Made by a program: the position numbers and the translations under genes
Part shown: positions 33,132 to 45,718 of the stretch, piece by piece
How positions within the stretch are numbered: the stretch's first letter is position 1
Layout: every line of letters starts with the position of its first letter
NCBI GenBank assembly: GCA_009599575.1
Contig: VWND01000026.1
Location: 186,001 to 250,000 of the forward strand
Length of the DNA stretch: 64,000 bases
Direction of reading: 5' to 3'
From: Blumeriella jaapii
Taxonomy: Eukaryota > Ascomycota > Leotiomycetes > Helotiales > Drepanopezizaceae
The notes under the pieces: model-generated
Database searches by the model: none
What the model saw: the letters and a program-made list of their open reading frames with translations, nothing else
Told to the model about the DNA's origin: nothing

Positions 33132-34616
33132 CTACCACTTATCCCAGTCCCCATCATCCACCTTTCCCTTCGCGGCACCGCCCCCCATCCCCGCTCCATT
33201 CTTCTTGACGGCCCCGGTGCCAATCGCACTCCCCCCGCCCCCTCCCTGCCTCGCGCTCCCCGCGTCCGCAAAGCTGTCCCAGAAATCCTTCTTGCTCTCA
33301 TCGAGTGGGATGCTCCTGTAATTGCCGCCGCTGCCACCGGCCCCATTGCCCTCCACGAAGCGGTTGAAGCCGTCCGCAGCGCTCTTGGCACCCGTGGACG
33401 CGCCTTTGGCAACGTTGGCGGCGGCGATGCGCGCCTGTGCCGCGAGGTCCGATTCGGCTACCTGGGGATCACTTCGTATCAGCCTTTCTTGCTTCCACAG
33501 CTCGTGCGGGTCGCCTGGTTTGCGGTCGCAGGGCTCACGCCGAGTCCACGGAGCGGGAAACCAAGCCAGGCTCCAAGTGCGAGGCTCGCATTGGCCTCGG
33601 GGGAGTCTTCGAGCTTGGCCGCGAGCCAGCCGCAGGTAAGTGGGCAGGGGTCGGTACCTTCAGAGCCGTCGGCTGGATGTAACCCTCATTCACCGTCTTC
33701 GCCGTCTTGCCGACCGTGGAAGCAAACCAGCCGAATCCCTTCGTCAGCGCCGCCACGGGATCCCTCTGTAAGTCATCCAGGCCCGGGAGTTTCCCCTCAT
33801 CCCTTCTCACGATCGGCGTGCTTCCAAAGCCAGCATACTTTCCTCCCTGTGAGGGAGGGAGGTCCGTGGAACGGGAGGCGTTGGCCGCGCCGAGCCCGGC
33901 GAAGAATTTGTCGTCGACTTTGACTTTGCCCGCGCGCGGAGGGGAAGATGTGCCGCCGAGGGGCGTGTGCGAACGCGATGTTGCGCTGTAGGGGGGCGGC
34001 ACGGAGGCGGCGGTGGTGATGGGTGCGGCTTTGGTCCCCGGGACGTAGGGCCTGTCTTCTATCTTTGCGGAGAGGCGCTCTTTGTATTCTTCTCCTGCTT
34101 CACCGGAGTATCGTTCTGCAATGGTGGCATCATCCCAGCTGTATCGTGTTAGCAGTCGTACCGATCTCACCTATGAACCTCCCCAGCTCCCGCTCGAGTG
34201 CGGGAAGGACTTGTAGCAACACGACTCACCTAATTCCCGCCATCTGATTCCCTTCCCACCCCTCGAAAAACTCCCGCCACGTCTTATTGCCCCCCAAGCG
34301 CATCCTCTCGATCTCCACCGCCTTGAAGGCATCCATCGTGATGCTGCGCACAAAACTTATGTGCACGCCCAGCCCGCGATGCACGCCCGCACAGCTCAGG
34401 CAGATGAAGACGCCAAACTTGGGGGACGCCCATTGCGGAGAGGGAGCACAGCAGTCGGCGCAGCGGTCGTTGCCGTTGGTTTTTTGGATCTCGAGAAGCT
34501 AGAGAGCGCACCGGGGTAGAATTAGAATTTGGATGGCTGGAAGAGGAGCGCTGAGCGAACAATGGTACCTTGGAGCGCGTCTCGGGGTCGACCTCCCACA
34601 TGGCTTTACTGGACAT
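33132..34616 (-). CDS. GCS1: ADP-ribosylation factor GTPase-activating protein (Gcs1/ArfGAP1 type)
   Basis: Four exons, 34616-34569, 34498-34230, 34138-33658 and 33461-33132, give 375 aa with matching phases. The ArfGAP zinc finger spans the first two exons: CADCCAPSPQWASPKFGVFI then CLSCAGVHRGLGVH, with the arginine finger in CAGVHRG and SITMDAFKAVEIERM, GGN and WDD downstream. Exon 3 and 4 hold the C-terminal lipid-packing/COPI-type region (GFGWFASTVGKTAKTVNEGYIQPTA, joined to VAESDLAAQARIA across the third intron) and a Gly-rich end finishing in DWDKW. This is the layout of yeast Gcs1 and animal ArfGAP1, which drive GTP hydrolysis on Arf1 at the Golgi. The frame is intact, unlike neighbours on the left. 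Confidence 0.9.
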
Positions 34617-35540
34617 TGTAGTGGTGGATGTAGGGACCCAGGCGTCGACAGTCTTCCGAGCAATGGTGCAGATGTGACTCTTCAACGACGCAAGAGACTC
34701 GGGCTCGCAGGTACTGCGGAGTGAAGTTGTCTTGAGGGGGAGGGGGGGGGGGGGCAAATCCGCAAAGGAGGTTGAGGCTGGAATCTGTGTCGGGTCGAGC
34801 TAGCGTTTTGCAGCCCAATGACGATGGACGATGGACGACGACACACGAGGCGTCTGCCCTTTAAGTTTAAGAAAGGGGGGCAAGGCTACCACATCTTCGC
34901 GCGGTCCGGCACGCATGATATACTGTAAGTACAAAAGTGGTCGCATCACATTACCCAAAATAGAACACGCGCACTATCGAGGACTATTATCGAGAGATTA
35001 TTCTTGAAAAAGTGCATGTATACACTATCGAGGAATATTATCGAGAGATTATTCTTGAATAATAAGTGCATGTATACCTGTCGCATTCCAAAATATCACG
35101 AGTCTCACGGACACAGGATGATAGGGGGTCAGAATGCCACGGCATGGTCGATGGGATGGATGCATCGACTCTTAACTTTTCCATTCCTCTAACCTTCCCT
35201 ACTGCACATCGAGAAGCAATCTACTGGTACAGCTCCGAGAATCTCAGAGAAATGGTAATAAGACACGGAGGTGAAAACAGTCATTCGGACTCAGCATCCC
35301 ATGCAAAAAGATTCCCATTGTTGATTAAGTCGGCCCTAGAGCGACATATCTAAAGCCAGCGAGAGATCCACTGTGCAGGAGTAGGTCCATCTGAAAGAAA
35401 ATCATAATAGTCGGACCAGTCCAACGCAAGAAAGAACTGTCCTTGTTAAGCCAGTGCGGTGCGTCCAAAAGCAGGCTAAGATGCTGCGTATTGTCTGTTG
35501 GAATGTCGCGCTTCTCAATCGTACAGTGTGGTACAGCTGC
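34617..35540. other. Intergenic region with a 51-bp tandem duplication
   Basis: A promoter-side G run lies at 34738-34755. 34972-35022 and 35023-35076 are two adjacent copies of a unit starting CACTATCGAGGA and ending GTGCATGTATA. No supported gene; the frame at 35066-35353 has no features. Confidence 0.6.
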
Positions 35541-36954
35541 TTAAGCAATGGCGGTAGGCTCAGCGGTGCCGTTGGTGCCCTCGGTGGCAGCCTCGGCAGC
35601 TGGCGCATTGGCATCTTCGTCGGTCTTGTCAGGGCTGTCGATAGCAACCTTGACAGCGATCTCACGGCCCTCGATCTCCTTGGCGTTCATCTCAGCAACG
35701 GCCTTTTGCTGCATCTCCTCAGAGGCAAGAGTCACGAAGCCGAAGCCACGTCCCTTGCGGGGTTCGTTGCGGGCTTGGAGCTTCTTGACCATGAAGCGGG
35801 GGATGGGGCGGAGGGCAATCTTGGCGGAGGATGGCTCGTAGGCAGCGAAGAGTTCCTTGAGCTAGGGTCTTGTTAGATTGTGCAAGCTTGGAAAGGGAGG
35901 GGACAGCAGAGCGTACCTTCTCCTCGGAGAGATCGTAAGGGAGGTTGGCAACCATGACCTTGTTCTTGGATGGGATTCCGTCAGCTGGAGGGCCACGCTC
36001 ACGTCTCTCACGGGGAGGACGAGGGGCCTTCTCAGCCTTGTCGGTCTTCTCCTTGGGCTCCTTGACCTCCTTGTCGTTGGTCTCGGCATTGTTGGTGGAC
36101 TCGGTCAGGCCCTCTCCAGCTGGGAGTTCGGTGCCCTCCTCACCACGGGACTGTAAGGCTATGATTAGCAGGAGCATTGAGACTGTGCATTGGGAAGTTT
36201 ACTTCTCCACGGTTACGTCCGCCACGGCCTCCACGTCCACGTCCGCGGCCACGTCCACGGCCAGATTGTCTGCGGCGGCCTTCACCTCCAGAAAGTCCCT
36301 CGCCTCCACTGGCCGCACCATCAACCTTCTCGGCGGCTGGCTCAGGCTTGCGGGCAAGTTGAACGGAGACCTTGCGCTCAAGGATCTCCTTTCCAGAGAG
36401 TTCCGAGATGGCACGCTCGGCCTCGCTGGGTGTAGAGAGGTCAACGAAGGCATAGCCCACTGGACGGTCGGTGCGTGGGTTCTTAGGGATAGAGGTGGAT
36501 TCACTGTGGAGGAGAGAGACGTCAGCGGGGTTTGCAAACACACCAGATTCCGAGCTCAACACCAGTGAAGCAGGAGATGCCGCGAGGAGGGCTACCACAT
36601 CCGGAAGCCGGGAGGGAGCACCATGGCTGCCCGATTTGTTCCAGGAGAAGACAGGCAGACTCATGGCGTCACCCGCCTAAGGTGAGGAGGGAATGTCGGA
36701 TGGGAAGCTTACATCAGGTATCCCTTGAAGAAGGCTTGCAACTCCCCCTCGGTCGTCGCGTATGCGAGGTTGCCGATATAGAGTCTGCGACCCTCAGCCG
36801 CGCTGGCGAGGACTGCATCGCTCGCAGCCGACTTGTCCTTGTCACCACCAGCGGTGGCATCGGCGGCGGGCGTATCGGAGGTAATTGAGGTGTTGCCAAG
36901 AGCGGCAGTAACGTCGTTGACGGCGTCAGTAACTTTCTCCACGATGGATGACAT
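35541..36954 (-). CDS. Two-RRM RNA-binding protein with central RGG box
   Basis: Four exons, 36954-36713, 36503-36203, 36150-35917 and 35861-35541, give 365 aa. RRM1 is split by intron 1: RLYIGNLAYATTEGELQAFF (RNP2), then RPVGYAFVDLSTPSEAERAI (RNP1). A Gly/Arg block (QSGRGRGRGRGRGG) follows. RRM2 is split by intron 3: NKVMVANLPYDLSEEK, then KGRGFGFVTLASEEMQ. The tail is acidic and Ala/Glu-rich. Close relatives in filamentous fungi are annotated only as RNP-domain proteins; a role in mRNA handling or ribosome biogenesis is inferred. The 209-nt first intron is long for this window. Confidence 0.88.
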
Positions 36955-37989
36955 GATTGCGGGGTGTTGTGGGTTGACCGGAGAACTGAACTGGAGGTTG
37001 GATTGAGGTGATGGATTGTCGACGTTCGCTGAGTGTGGATTGACTCTTGAACAAAAGGGGGAGTTGGTGTAGGGTAGCTAGGTGCCCTAGGTGACTTGTT
37101 TGGAGGAGTTGGGGTTGGGGGGTTGTCGTTTGATGAACTTGAAGTTGTTGTGCTGTTGTCAAGGAGAGGAAGGGAGAGAGAGGGAAGCTGCACGCGAAAT
37201 ATTATATTCATTCCAGAGCCGCAGCCTTTTTTTGTGGGCCTAGTCCCGATCAGGCAAGGCGTGTCCTGCCGCCAAAAGGGTGGGGCAGTGACGATCGATG
37301 TCAGGCAATGCTCGGTCATAAGTTTCTCCAGTTCCATGACGAATCGGGCCAGGTACGGTACTATACCTACAGTACTATCAGTGTGTTATTCGAATGCAAA
37401 GTGTAATACTCTCTTTACTTCGTCGATGGAGGATGATGTTTCTTTCATTTCACGATTCTGTGCCGCTCGTCTTTCTTTACCTTACCCGCTGTGCTTACCG
37501 CAGGGCTCTGCATACCGTCATCCACAAAGGCCCCCCCTAATCAAAAACCTACGTTGATTGTCATCTTACTGTACAGTACTGTACCGTGACAAGGCTGCAC
37601 TCTGGTCGCGTCGGAATGATTACAATCATAGATGGAGGCGCTACTGGGCATCTGCTATGCTCTTTGCGTACAGATTCAACGCCTGTTTCCCGATAAGTGA
37701 CAAACATCGTGATGTTTGGGTAGACAACTTGCAACCTCCGCAAAGCAACGTGGAAGCCGGCCTTTTATTTGCCTGAATCACCAAGAGTAACTAAAAGTCT
37801 TGACTCGTGCTGATCTCGGAATCTTAACTCGAGAAGAGTTCTAGAAATTGCAACACGAAAGCTCGCAAGCTTTCGGAGCGCTCGGCCTAATAACGATGAT
37901 CACGAAAACCAAGACGTTAGAAGGGCACTATAAAGCTTGCAACCCGTCTGTGTAACTTTGCAAAATCCCATCATCATCTCAGACTGAGG
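36955..37989. other. Promoter side of the RNA-binding protein and non-coding stretch
   Basis: Pyrimidine/purine-biased leader next to the ATG. No supported gene. Contains TACTGTACAGTACTGTAC at about 37568-37585. Confidence 0.45.
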
Positions 37990-38340
37990 TCATGACGCGG
38001 TAATAGCAGGATAAGTGGGGATTACAAACAGAGCCATTTTCCGATGAGAAAAAACGAAGCGACCTGAGTGCAGGTTGCAAACAAGATTCATACTCGGAGG
38101 GTCAGCTGACTTTCCAGAATCTTCGCCCTCACAAGACGAGAGGGGGTCGTCTTCCCTGGACAGTTTGTGTTTGAACTCAGGAATACCGACGTAGTCTATT
38201 GTAGGATGACTCAGCGTATCTATGAAATTTTTAACCTCGGTAGTACTAGCATTCCCTCCTAAAGAGAGGGTTGGAATCGTATTCCTCACAAGTGATGATG
38301 TAAGTATCGTCAGAATGAAGGAGAAGCCTTGCGCTATCAT
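37990..38340 (-). CDS. Small open frame, possible hypothetical protein
   Basis: A 116-codon frame with an ATG at 38340 and a hydrophobic start (IAQGFSFILTILTSSLV) that could act as a signal peptide or anchor. There are no known motifs, no clear promoter and no splice partner. It could be a chance frame; I keep it because nothing else occupies this stretch. Confidence 0.2.
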   Translation of the reverse strand: MIAQGFSFILTILTSSLVRNTIPTLSLGGNASTTEVKNFIDTLSHPTIDYVGIPEFKHKLSREDDPLSSCEGEDSGKSADPPSMNLVCNLHSGRFVFSHRKMALFVIPTYPAITAS

Positions 38341-39782
38341 TACAGTGCCGTATGAGCTTGTAGAAGTGGCTCGTGCACACTTTCAGCCACGTGATCACAC
38401 TCCCCCACTACTTTAGCATCACCCCTAACACTGGCTTCGCCATTTCACGATGTTCTTCATGCTATACGAGTTATTTCTGCCTGTCTCATTACATAGAGCC
38501 CACTAGTTGTGTACTCCACAGAGAAAAATTAAGACCAATTGGACTCAATTTACAGGGTCTACAGACCATATCCGACGCACCTTCGTAGTACGCAACTGTG
38601 AGGGTTACAACGAATTGCTATTTCAGCCAACAAGTAGAGAGGGATGTCGCGAGCATGTACGACCACAGGAAGACGAAGAATAGTTCCTGTTGACTCGGCT
38701 GCTAGAGGTGGAGCCAAAATGGCAAAGCGGTACACTCAAAATACATTCAACTCAAACCTCGTTAGGTTGATGTGTAGACGAGATCTTGAAAGGCCTCCGC
38801 CACATTTCCGATCTTGACGGTGATGCAATGATCCGCGTTACACAACATCCACTCACAAAGCTCTTTGCGAACCAGAGACTTTGACGAAGCATGGTCGAAG
38901 ATCGCACGCAGCCTGGCTGTCTCCGTCAACCATACGCAAGTGGTTTACGAGGCTTAGTGTGCACTCGATTTCTATTCCAGCAATGCGATTCATATTCCCT
39001 GCGTGAAAAGATCTGTTAGAATTTGGCACTCTCCTCTCCCACGTCTGTGTGGACTTTGAAGTATGCCGCGAGATGATTTCTGCAGACTACCAGTAGTCTA
39101 CGGAGGTTGTCTTGCAGTGCAGTAGGCTAGTACTGTAAACCTCGATAAGCCGAACCCGGATTCCACCATGAAGGTCAGTTGCACGACGAGATTGGTAGAG
39201 CCATCAATTAGCTCGTTCTCGCTGGGCTAAACTTCTTGAAGGTACCTACCCAAACAAGGCAACGCCGCATTCTCTGGTGTATTGGCGGAAGCACACGTCG
39301 AAGTCAGTGTGATTGATCCCGTGAGAGCTTTATATCGGAGGCTCGTACACATCCCACGCCACCCACATGGGAAGAAACTGGAATCACATGAGTGGACAGA
39401 GGTTCACGGAGTCCAGTATGCAGCTGAGAAAATTCGAGTGCCCGCAGAATAATGGTGGGAAGGCAGCCCATTGTTATGTCCTGTCCTGTCCTGTCCTGTG
39501 TATAGACGGAACCCACAGCCCACGCCATATTGCCCCCCGCCACATTGCCCCCGCCACATTGCCCCCGCCACACTTGGCCGTCGTGATGTGATGATGATGA
39601 CAGGAGCGTTCCGTCGGCCAATTTGGTATTTGGTACGTGACATCGTCGACACGGCAGAGTGCACCGCTCACGCACTCACCCTACAGCACAGCGCATCCGC
39701 ATCCACCCCCGGCCTCTTCGCTTCCGCTCCATCCCAACATCCACCGCGCTCGCCACCCTGACTTGCCGGCCTCCGCAGCATC
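38341..39782. other. Intergenic, upstream of TAH18
   Basis: No supported gene. Repeats of CCGCCACATTGCCCC, three copies, lie at about 39526-39572; a CCTGT pentamer array is at 39480-39499. Confidence 0.5.
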
Positions 39783-42453
39783 ATGACAGCCAGCGGCCGC
39801 GGCCCGCCGCCCGATCGATACGCCCTCATCCTCTATGGCTCCGAGACGGGAAACAGCCTCGAGGTGGCCGACCGGCTGGGGGACATGATGGAGCGGCTGC
39901 GCTTCCAGACCATCGTGACCGCGATGGACGACTTTGCCGACGTCGTCGCGACGAGGAGGAAGGGCGGGGACGTGGTAGGTCTCCTGGACCCAAGACCCTC
40001 CGCGGGCCGCGCAGACGATGTATTGACGGCCGCCGCGTAGAAGAACGTGGCCACGCTCCGCGTCGAGTCGCTCCGCAAAGCGACCTTGGTCGTCCTCGTC
40101 ACCTCGACGACGGGCGAGGGCGAGTTTCCGAAGAACGCGAGGCGCCTGTGGACGAGCCTGCTCAAGAAGAAGCTGCCGACGGACTACCTGGGCGGCCTGC
40201 AGTACACGACTTTTGGGCTGGGGGACAGCTCGTATGCGAAGTACGCTTCCTTTTGGGGGGGTTGTTTTCCCTCTGTTTTCCCTCTGTTTTCCCTCTGTTT
40301 TTTCTTCTTTTTCTTTGGTTTTTTGGTCTTCTTTGTCGTCGAGTTCCAGCTCCAATCTCTCGCACGTGACGGAGATGGGGACGGGAGGTTATGGTCACGT
40401 GACTGACCGGATACCCAGATTCAACCGCGCCGCGAGGTTGCTGCATGTGCGCTTCCAGGGACTGGGCGCGAAGGAAATCTTTCCACGAGCCGAGGCTGAC
40501 GAGCAGCACGCTGATGGGTGAGTGGTGTCTTGTTGCGTCGGGGGCGAGCCATCACGTGTGTGGTATCGATCTGGTTTGGCCGGTGTCCCTGCGATTCCCA
40601 CGCCGGGTCATCCGCATCCGCCGCGGCATCAGGTCACGGTACGGCGCTCCAAGAGCCCAGAGCGCGCGTTCTGGTCGACGAGCGGGCCCGTCGCACCCAC
40701 ACCACCAGCCAAGACGCGAACTGACCCGAACAGCATCGACGGCGCCTTCCTCCCCTGGTCCCGGGACTTGCAGGCGCATGTCCAGTCGAGCTTTCCTCTT
40801 CCGGACGGCCTGTCTCCCATCCCTCCCGGCACGCTCCTTCCTTTCAAGTGGACACACCAACTTGCCGAACCGCGAACGTCGCCCACATCGTCGCCTACCG
40901 CGTCGCCCACCGCCTCGCCCATAGACTGGCCCACAACCTCGCCCACAACCTCGCCCACAACCTCTCCCCCGACCGCATCCACAACCGCATCCACAACCGC
41001 ACCCACAACCGCCCCCTCAACCGCATCGTCCGTACCCCCGTCGACCCGCGATCCGGCCCAAGACCTCGAGGTCGACATGAACCGCCTCTACCACCCCCCC
41101 GAAGACCTGACGTCGGACCTCCCGTGTCCGATGCTCAAAGAGCGCTTCGATCAGGCAGATCTCCCGGGCGACAAAGCGATAGCCAGACGAGCGCTCCTCC
41201 TGCCACCCATCCCCGGCATCAGTGCGGTGCTCCAGAAGAACCAGCGTCTGACCCCTCTGTCGCACTGGCAAGACGTGCGCGAGATGACGTTCCTGGTGCG
41301 CGGCGTCATCTTTTACAAGCCCTTCGACACCTTGACCATCTACCCCCAGAACTTCCCCGAGGACGTCCAGGCCTTGATCGATCTCATGGAGTGGAACGAG
41401 GTGGCAGACCTGCCTCTCCGCTTCGAACGCGCCCCCGGCACGGCCTTCTACGACGAGTTTCTGGTCCGGCCCGGCCCCGGTGCCTTCCACCCCATGCCGA
41501 ATTCCACCTTGCGCCAGCTCCTCACCGTCAACCTCGACATCAACGCCATCCCGCAACGCAAGCTCCTGGACCTGCTTGCCAACTACACCGACGATCCCGC
41601 CCACAAGGAGCGGCTCCTCGAGTTCTCCAATCCCGCTTTCACCGACGAGTTCTTCGACTACGCCACCCGTCCCCGCCGCGGCATCCTCGAGGTGCTCCAG
41701 GACTTCCGCTCGGTCAAGTTGCCCTTCAACATCGTCACCACCGTCTTCCCCACCATCCGCGGTCGCCCATACAGCATTTCGAGTGCACCGCAGGTCGCCA
41801 AATACCGAAACAGTACGGAATGGACGCAGGTGCAGATCCTGGTAGCCGTGGTGCACTACAAGACGGTGCTCCACAAGGTCCGCCGAGGCTTGTGCACCCG
41901 TTTCCTCGCTGCGCTCCAGGAACCGCAATCGGTCATCAGGGCCAGTTTCAGTGGCGCGAACTTCTACGACGATCTCGAAAGGGACGTTCATCACCCAGTC
42001 ATCATGGTCGCCCCCGGCACCGGGCTCGCCCCCTGCCGCTCCCTGATCCTCGAGCGCGCCCACCTCGCAGCGATGGATAAGTTCTCGGTGGGGAGGGCCT
42101 ACCTGTTCTTCGGAGGCCGCAACGAGAAAGCCGACTACTTCTACAAGGACGACTGGAAGAACGAGCATCTCGGCACCACCGTCTACACGGCTTTCTCGCG
42201 GGACGACCCGACCAGGAAGTGGTACGTCCAGGACCGGATCCGCGAGCAGGGCAAGCACGTCTTCGAGCTGATCCAGCACGAATCGGCGTTTGTCATTGTG
42301 TGTGGGAGCTCGGGGAGGATGCCGAAGGCAGTGCGGGAAGCCTTTTTGGATGTGATCCAGGAGTGGCATCCGCGGAGGCCGTCCAGGGCCCACGCGGAAG
42401 AGCTGTTGGGCTCCATGGAAAAGTTTGGGAAGTACAAGCAAGAGACTTGGTAG
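39783..42453 (+). CDS. TAH18: NADPH-dependent diflavin oxidoreductase (Tah18/NDOR1 type)
   Basis: Exons 39783-39974, 40041-40240, 40419-40517 and 40734-42453 give 736 aa. The N-terminal flavodoxin domain has ILYGSETGNS, STTGEGEFP and GLGDSSY for FMN. The ferredoxin-reductase part has the FAD motif RPYSISSAP, the NADPH motifs GTGLAPCRSLI and FFGGRNEKADYFY, CGSSGRMPKAV, and the family's terminal Trp. In yeast, Tah18 passes electrons from NADPH through FAD and FMN to Dre2 in cytosolic Fe-S protein assembly. A Thr/Ser/Pro-rich linker of about 55 residues (TSPTASPTASPID..., TTASTTAPTTAP) separates the domains and is encoded by a degenerate 12-bp-like repeat at about 40875-41030. The exon 1 start gives the standard N-terminus. 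Confidence 0.93.
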
Positions 42454-43705
42454 GGGGCGAGAGAGGCGGATCATGAATCGCGGCTTTCGATGCACGGCAC
42501 ATGCGGTTTTTTGGGCGCATAGCTACAGCACTCCGGGGTCATCGGATTCGAAGGCGATGTGTGATTCTACCATAAGCCTGACTTTCAATGGACCAAACTC
42601 CGCCTGACTAACCCATGCTACATCCTTCCATTTCCACTTTTTCTACCTTGTAGATGTTCCATCAGCTCCGTTGCCTATTTCCCATCTCCCATTCGAACGT
42701 ACCAAATGTATTGTGCGCCCTGGCCAGGGATCCTCTCCGAATGGTTAAATGGCTCACCTGCTCCGAAAGAAGGGATCCAGGGGGGATGAGACGTGAAATT
42801 GACATCGCGAGCAGTCCGAACAAGTCTTTCAGGACATCTGTAAACCATCTTACCCCGAGCCTCCACGGCCCATGCCCGACACTCGGGCTTGCGATGAGGA
42901 GGAGAAAACGCGGGGTCAAGAAATGATCCGAGCCGTATCTTCGGCCACGATCCGAGCCTACCTGCTGGAAGGCTCGCGTGCTTGAGTTGGAACGTCATGT
43001 CGTTTGCCTGTGTTAAGTATCATGTGGTTGCAAGCGTGTCGTTGTGGATGTGATAGTGTCGCATCACGAGAAGAGGGACCACGCATCGAGGCATGCCCGT
43101 GAAGCTATTCCTAACTTGGTCTGGCCCCCAAACGCAAAGTCTACATCAGCTCGCTTCTTTTTCTCTCTCGACAAGAACAACATACAGTGCTACTGCACAT
43201 ACTCGGGGTTTTCACACCAGGCCATTCAACTCGCCAACTGCATTCGCATCGCGGAGCACATTTCCGGGGCTTGCGGATTCGTGACGCCCGCCAACTGCTT
43301 CGGAACCTTGGCCGACATGCGTGGGGGCACGTCAATCGATGTTTGAGCTTGGGGTGGCTGTGGCGTGCTTCTTCCGCTACTACGCAGATGAGATATCTAT
43401 GGCATCACTGTCTCGGAATTCGTGAAAGCAAAGGAGGCCGGGGTGTCTGACAGGTATGATCCGCAAGTAGTCGAGTTGAGAGAGCGTCGCCACGGCTAAC
43501 GAATAACACGGGAAGCCTATTATTCCTTTCTCTTTGTATGGTCTTCACGGTCTCAGTATGCATACTCGTAGTGTTCAAGTTTTGCACAGCTAGGGGCCTT
43601 TATTCGGGGTCATGCTGTTTTGACTTGTTTTACTCTGGTAATTTTTTCATTTCAAGCTACCGTCTTGATGCTCGCCTCGATGTTCCGGACCTCTCGAGCA
43701 TCATC
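42454..43705. other. Intergenic between convergent genes
   Basis: No supported gene, RNA or repeat; frames such as 42654-42926 and 43044-43346 have no features. Confidence 0.45.
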
Positions 43706-45573
43706 CTACGTGCGTTGATCTTGAATTTCAGAGTTGCGGTGGTTCTCCCTGCTCGGCTCCGGACTCTCATCATCCAGATCCTTTGCAGGGTTTTCAGCAG
43801 CGGTGAATTCGAACACTGTCACGAGAATTAGTGCCACTTCATAGTGTACGCGTTTCACTTTCGGAGAATCGACTTGAGGGACGCATGGAGAATTGCTTAC
43901 AGTCAATGGGAGTCGATGTAAATCTTCGTGCGTCGACCTTCTTCTGAAAGAGATAGTCGAGATCGGCAAAGGTGCGGTTCTTGCTCTCCGGCAAGAAGAA
44001 CCATATCCAGACTGCCCAGATGAGACACAGTACGGCGTATATAATACCAGTCTTGGCACCTAGGTTCCAGGCATCGCTGCTGCTATTGAGCATGCGTGGG
44101 TTGATCTGCTGTACGACGATGGTGCAGACGTACACGGCACGTCCAATGACGATTGTCTGGGCTCGGATACGACTCGAGGCCATCTCTCCAACGATCACGA
44201 AGGCGGTCGGACCTATCGAAATCTTGAAGATGATTTGGACCAGGATGAGGAACGCGGCGGTGATATAGGCAACGCTGTCGCCCTTCGCAGCGAAGCCCAC
44301 GATACCGACAACAAGCATGCACGCACCAATGCCCGCGGATCCATAGAAGAAGAAGATGCGACGGCCAACCTTACCCATCAGCACGATTGCGATACCAGTG
44401 GCCAAGATGTTGACGGATTGGATGCCCATGTTATAGTTGAAGGCATTGGTCGGGCTCATTCCGACAGAACGTAGCATGATGGCTGCGTAAGCAGTGATAG
44501 ACTGGCCGTTGAGCATCTGGACAACCCATGCCATACAGACGATGCCAGTACGTCGCCTGTTGGTGCCGTTGAAGCACTCCTTATAGTTGCCGTTCTTCGC
44601 TTCGACCTTTTCCATTTCATTTGTATGGTTCATAAGAGCCATGGTCTCAGCCATGGTCCGGTCGGTGTAGAAGTTCTTGCGGGCGAGCCGGCGCAATGAC
44701 TTTTTCGCTTCTTCCTGACGGCCTCGACGAATGAGATACCAAGGACTCTCGGGAGTCAAGTAGCCAACGAGGAGCAAAGGTGGGATCCAAATCCATTGGA
44801 GACCGTACGGAATTCGCCACCCTGCATCGCCTTTGAGATTCAGTGATCCGCGAAGGACACCAGTCGCAAGAAAGTTTCCGGCGCCCCAGCACATAGATAC
44901 CCATGCCGTCAGATACCCGCGCATGGCAGGAGGGCAGATTTCTGCGGCGTAGGCTGTCGTGAGAGTCTGGAATACACCCCAGGGGATACCGCAGAGGATG
45001 TTCCCAACCAACAGCATCTCGATGTTGACGGCAAAGAACAGCACAAAGACTGTCGCGCCCATCGCCAACATGGTTGCCTAAGAAGGAGAGAGACCAATCA
45101 GCCACTGCAAGAGCGAGATCTAGAGCAGACGCTCTCTCACGTACCATGTACACCTTGCGAGATCCGTAGCGAGATTGGAGGAAACCATTCATCAGCAGAC
45201 CGAGGATCGAACCACAGTTGTTCGCCGCTCCAATGCCTCCCTGCCAGGCGGCGGAGATGTGTTGTTTACCATTCGCATCAGGCCATCCGAACTTTGCAAG
45301 ATAGGCCGGGTGCGCGAAGAAGTTGTTGATCATGCCGGTGTCCATCCCCTCCATCACTAGCGCCAAACTGAGGAGCATGCTGAACATGACGCCTGGTGCG
45401 TATCGCGAGAAGAGTTCCTTGCGAGAGATGCTAGCCTCCTCGTCGCTAGCGGCCACGGCAGCTTCAATGAGCTCCATGTTGGGCGTGTATGCCGCATATT
45501 CGATATGCATGGCTGGCAAAGGCTTGCCAACATCCTCTTCCTCCTTCCTGGTGCTGGGACCCGAAGCGGTCAT
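43706..45573 (-). CDS. Major facilitator sugar transporter (maltose/alpha-glucoside permease type)
   Basis: Exons 45573-45145, 45077-43901 and 43815-43706 give 571 aa in the 12-helix sugar-porter layout. Visible signatures: MEGMDTGMINNFF in helix 1, NGFLQSRYGSRKVYM before intron 1, TAYAAEICPPAMRGYLTAW (PESPR-like region follows as TPESPWYLIRRGRQEEAKK), LMGKVGRRIFFFYG in the second half, and FFLPESKNRTFADLDYLF (the PETKG-type motif) at the end of helix 12. It closely follows fungal maltose permeases. The last small exon encodes an acidic cytosolic tail. An ATG at 45573 was chosen over an upstream GTG frame. Plasma-membrane proton symport of a disaccharide is inferred from the family. Confidence 0.9.
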
Positions 45574-45705
45574 TGCGAATTGCTTCTGCACGAAACAAGC
45601 TCTGATGGGTAGCTCTAGGGGTGCTAGCTCGAGGACTGAACGTGTAATTTACCAGGTCGTTGGTAAGAAAGAGAAAGCCGGTAGGGAGAGTGACTGCAAT
45701 GGCAC

Positions 45706-45718
45706 GCTTTACAGATAT
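45706..45718 (-). promoter_or_regulatory. TATA-like element of the sugar transporter gene
   Basis: Minus strand reads CTTATATCTG, about 140 nt before the ATG. Confidence 0.3.

Noticed and set aside
41017..42495. 492-codon frame antisense to TAH18
   Set aside because: Shadow of a GC-rich conserved coding exon; TAH18 motifs run continuously on the plus strand.
42735..42790. tRNA-like words (GAATGGTTAAATGG)
   Set aside because: No acceptor or T-arm pairing could be built around them.
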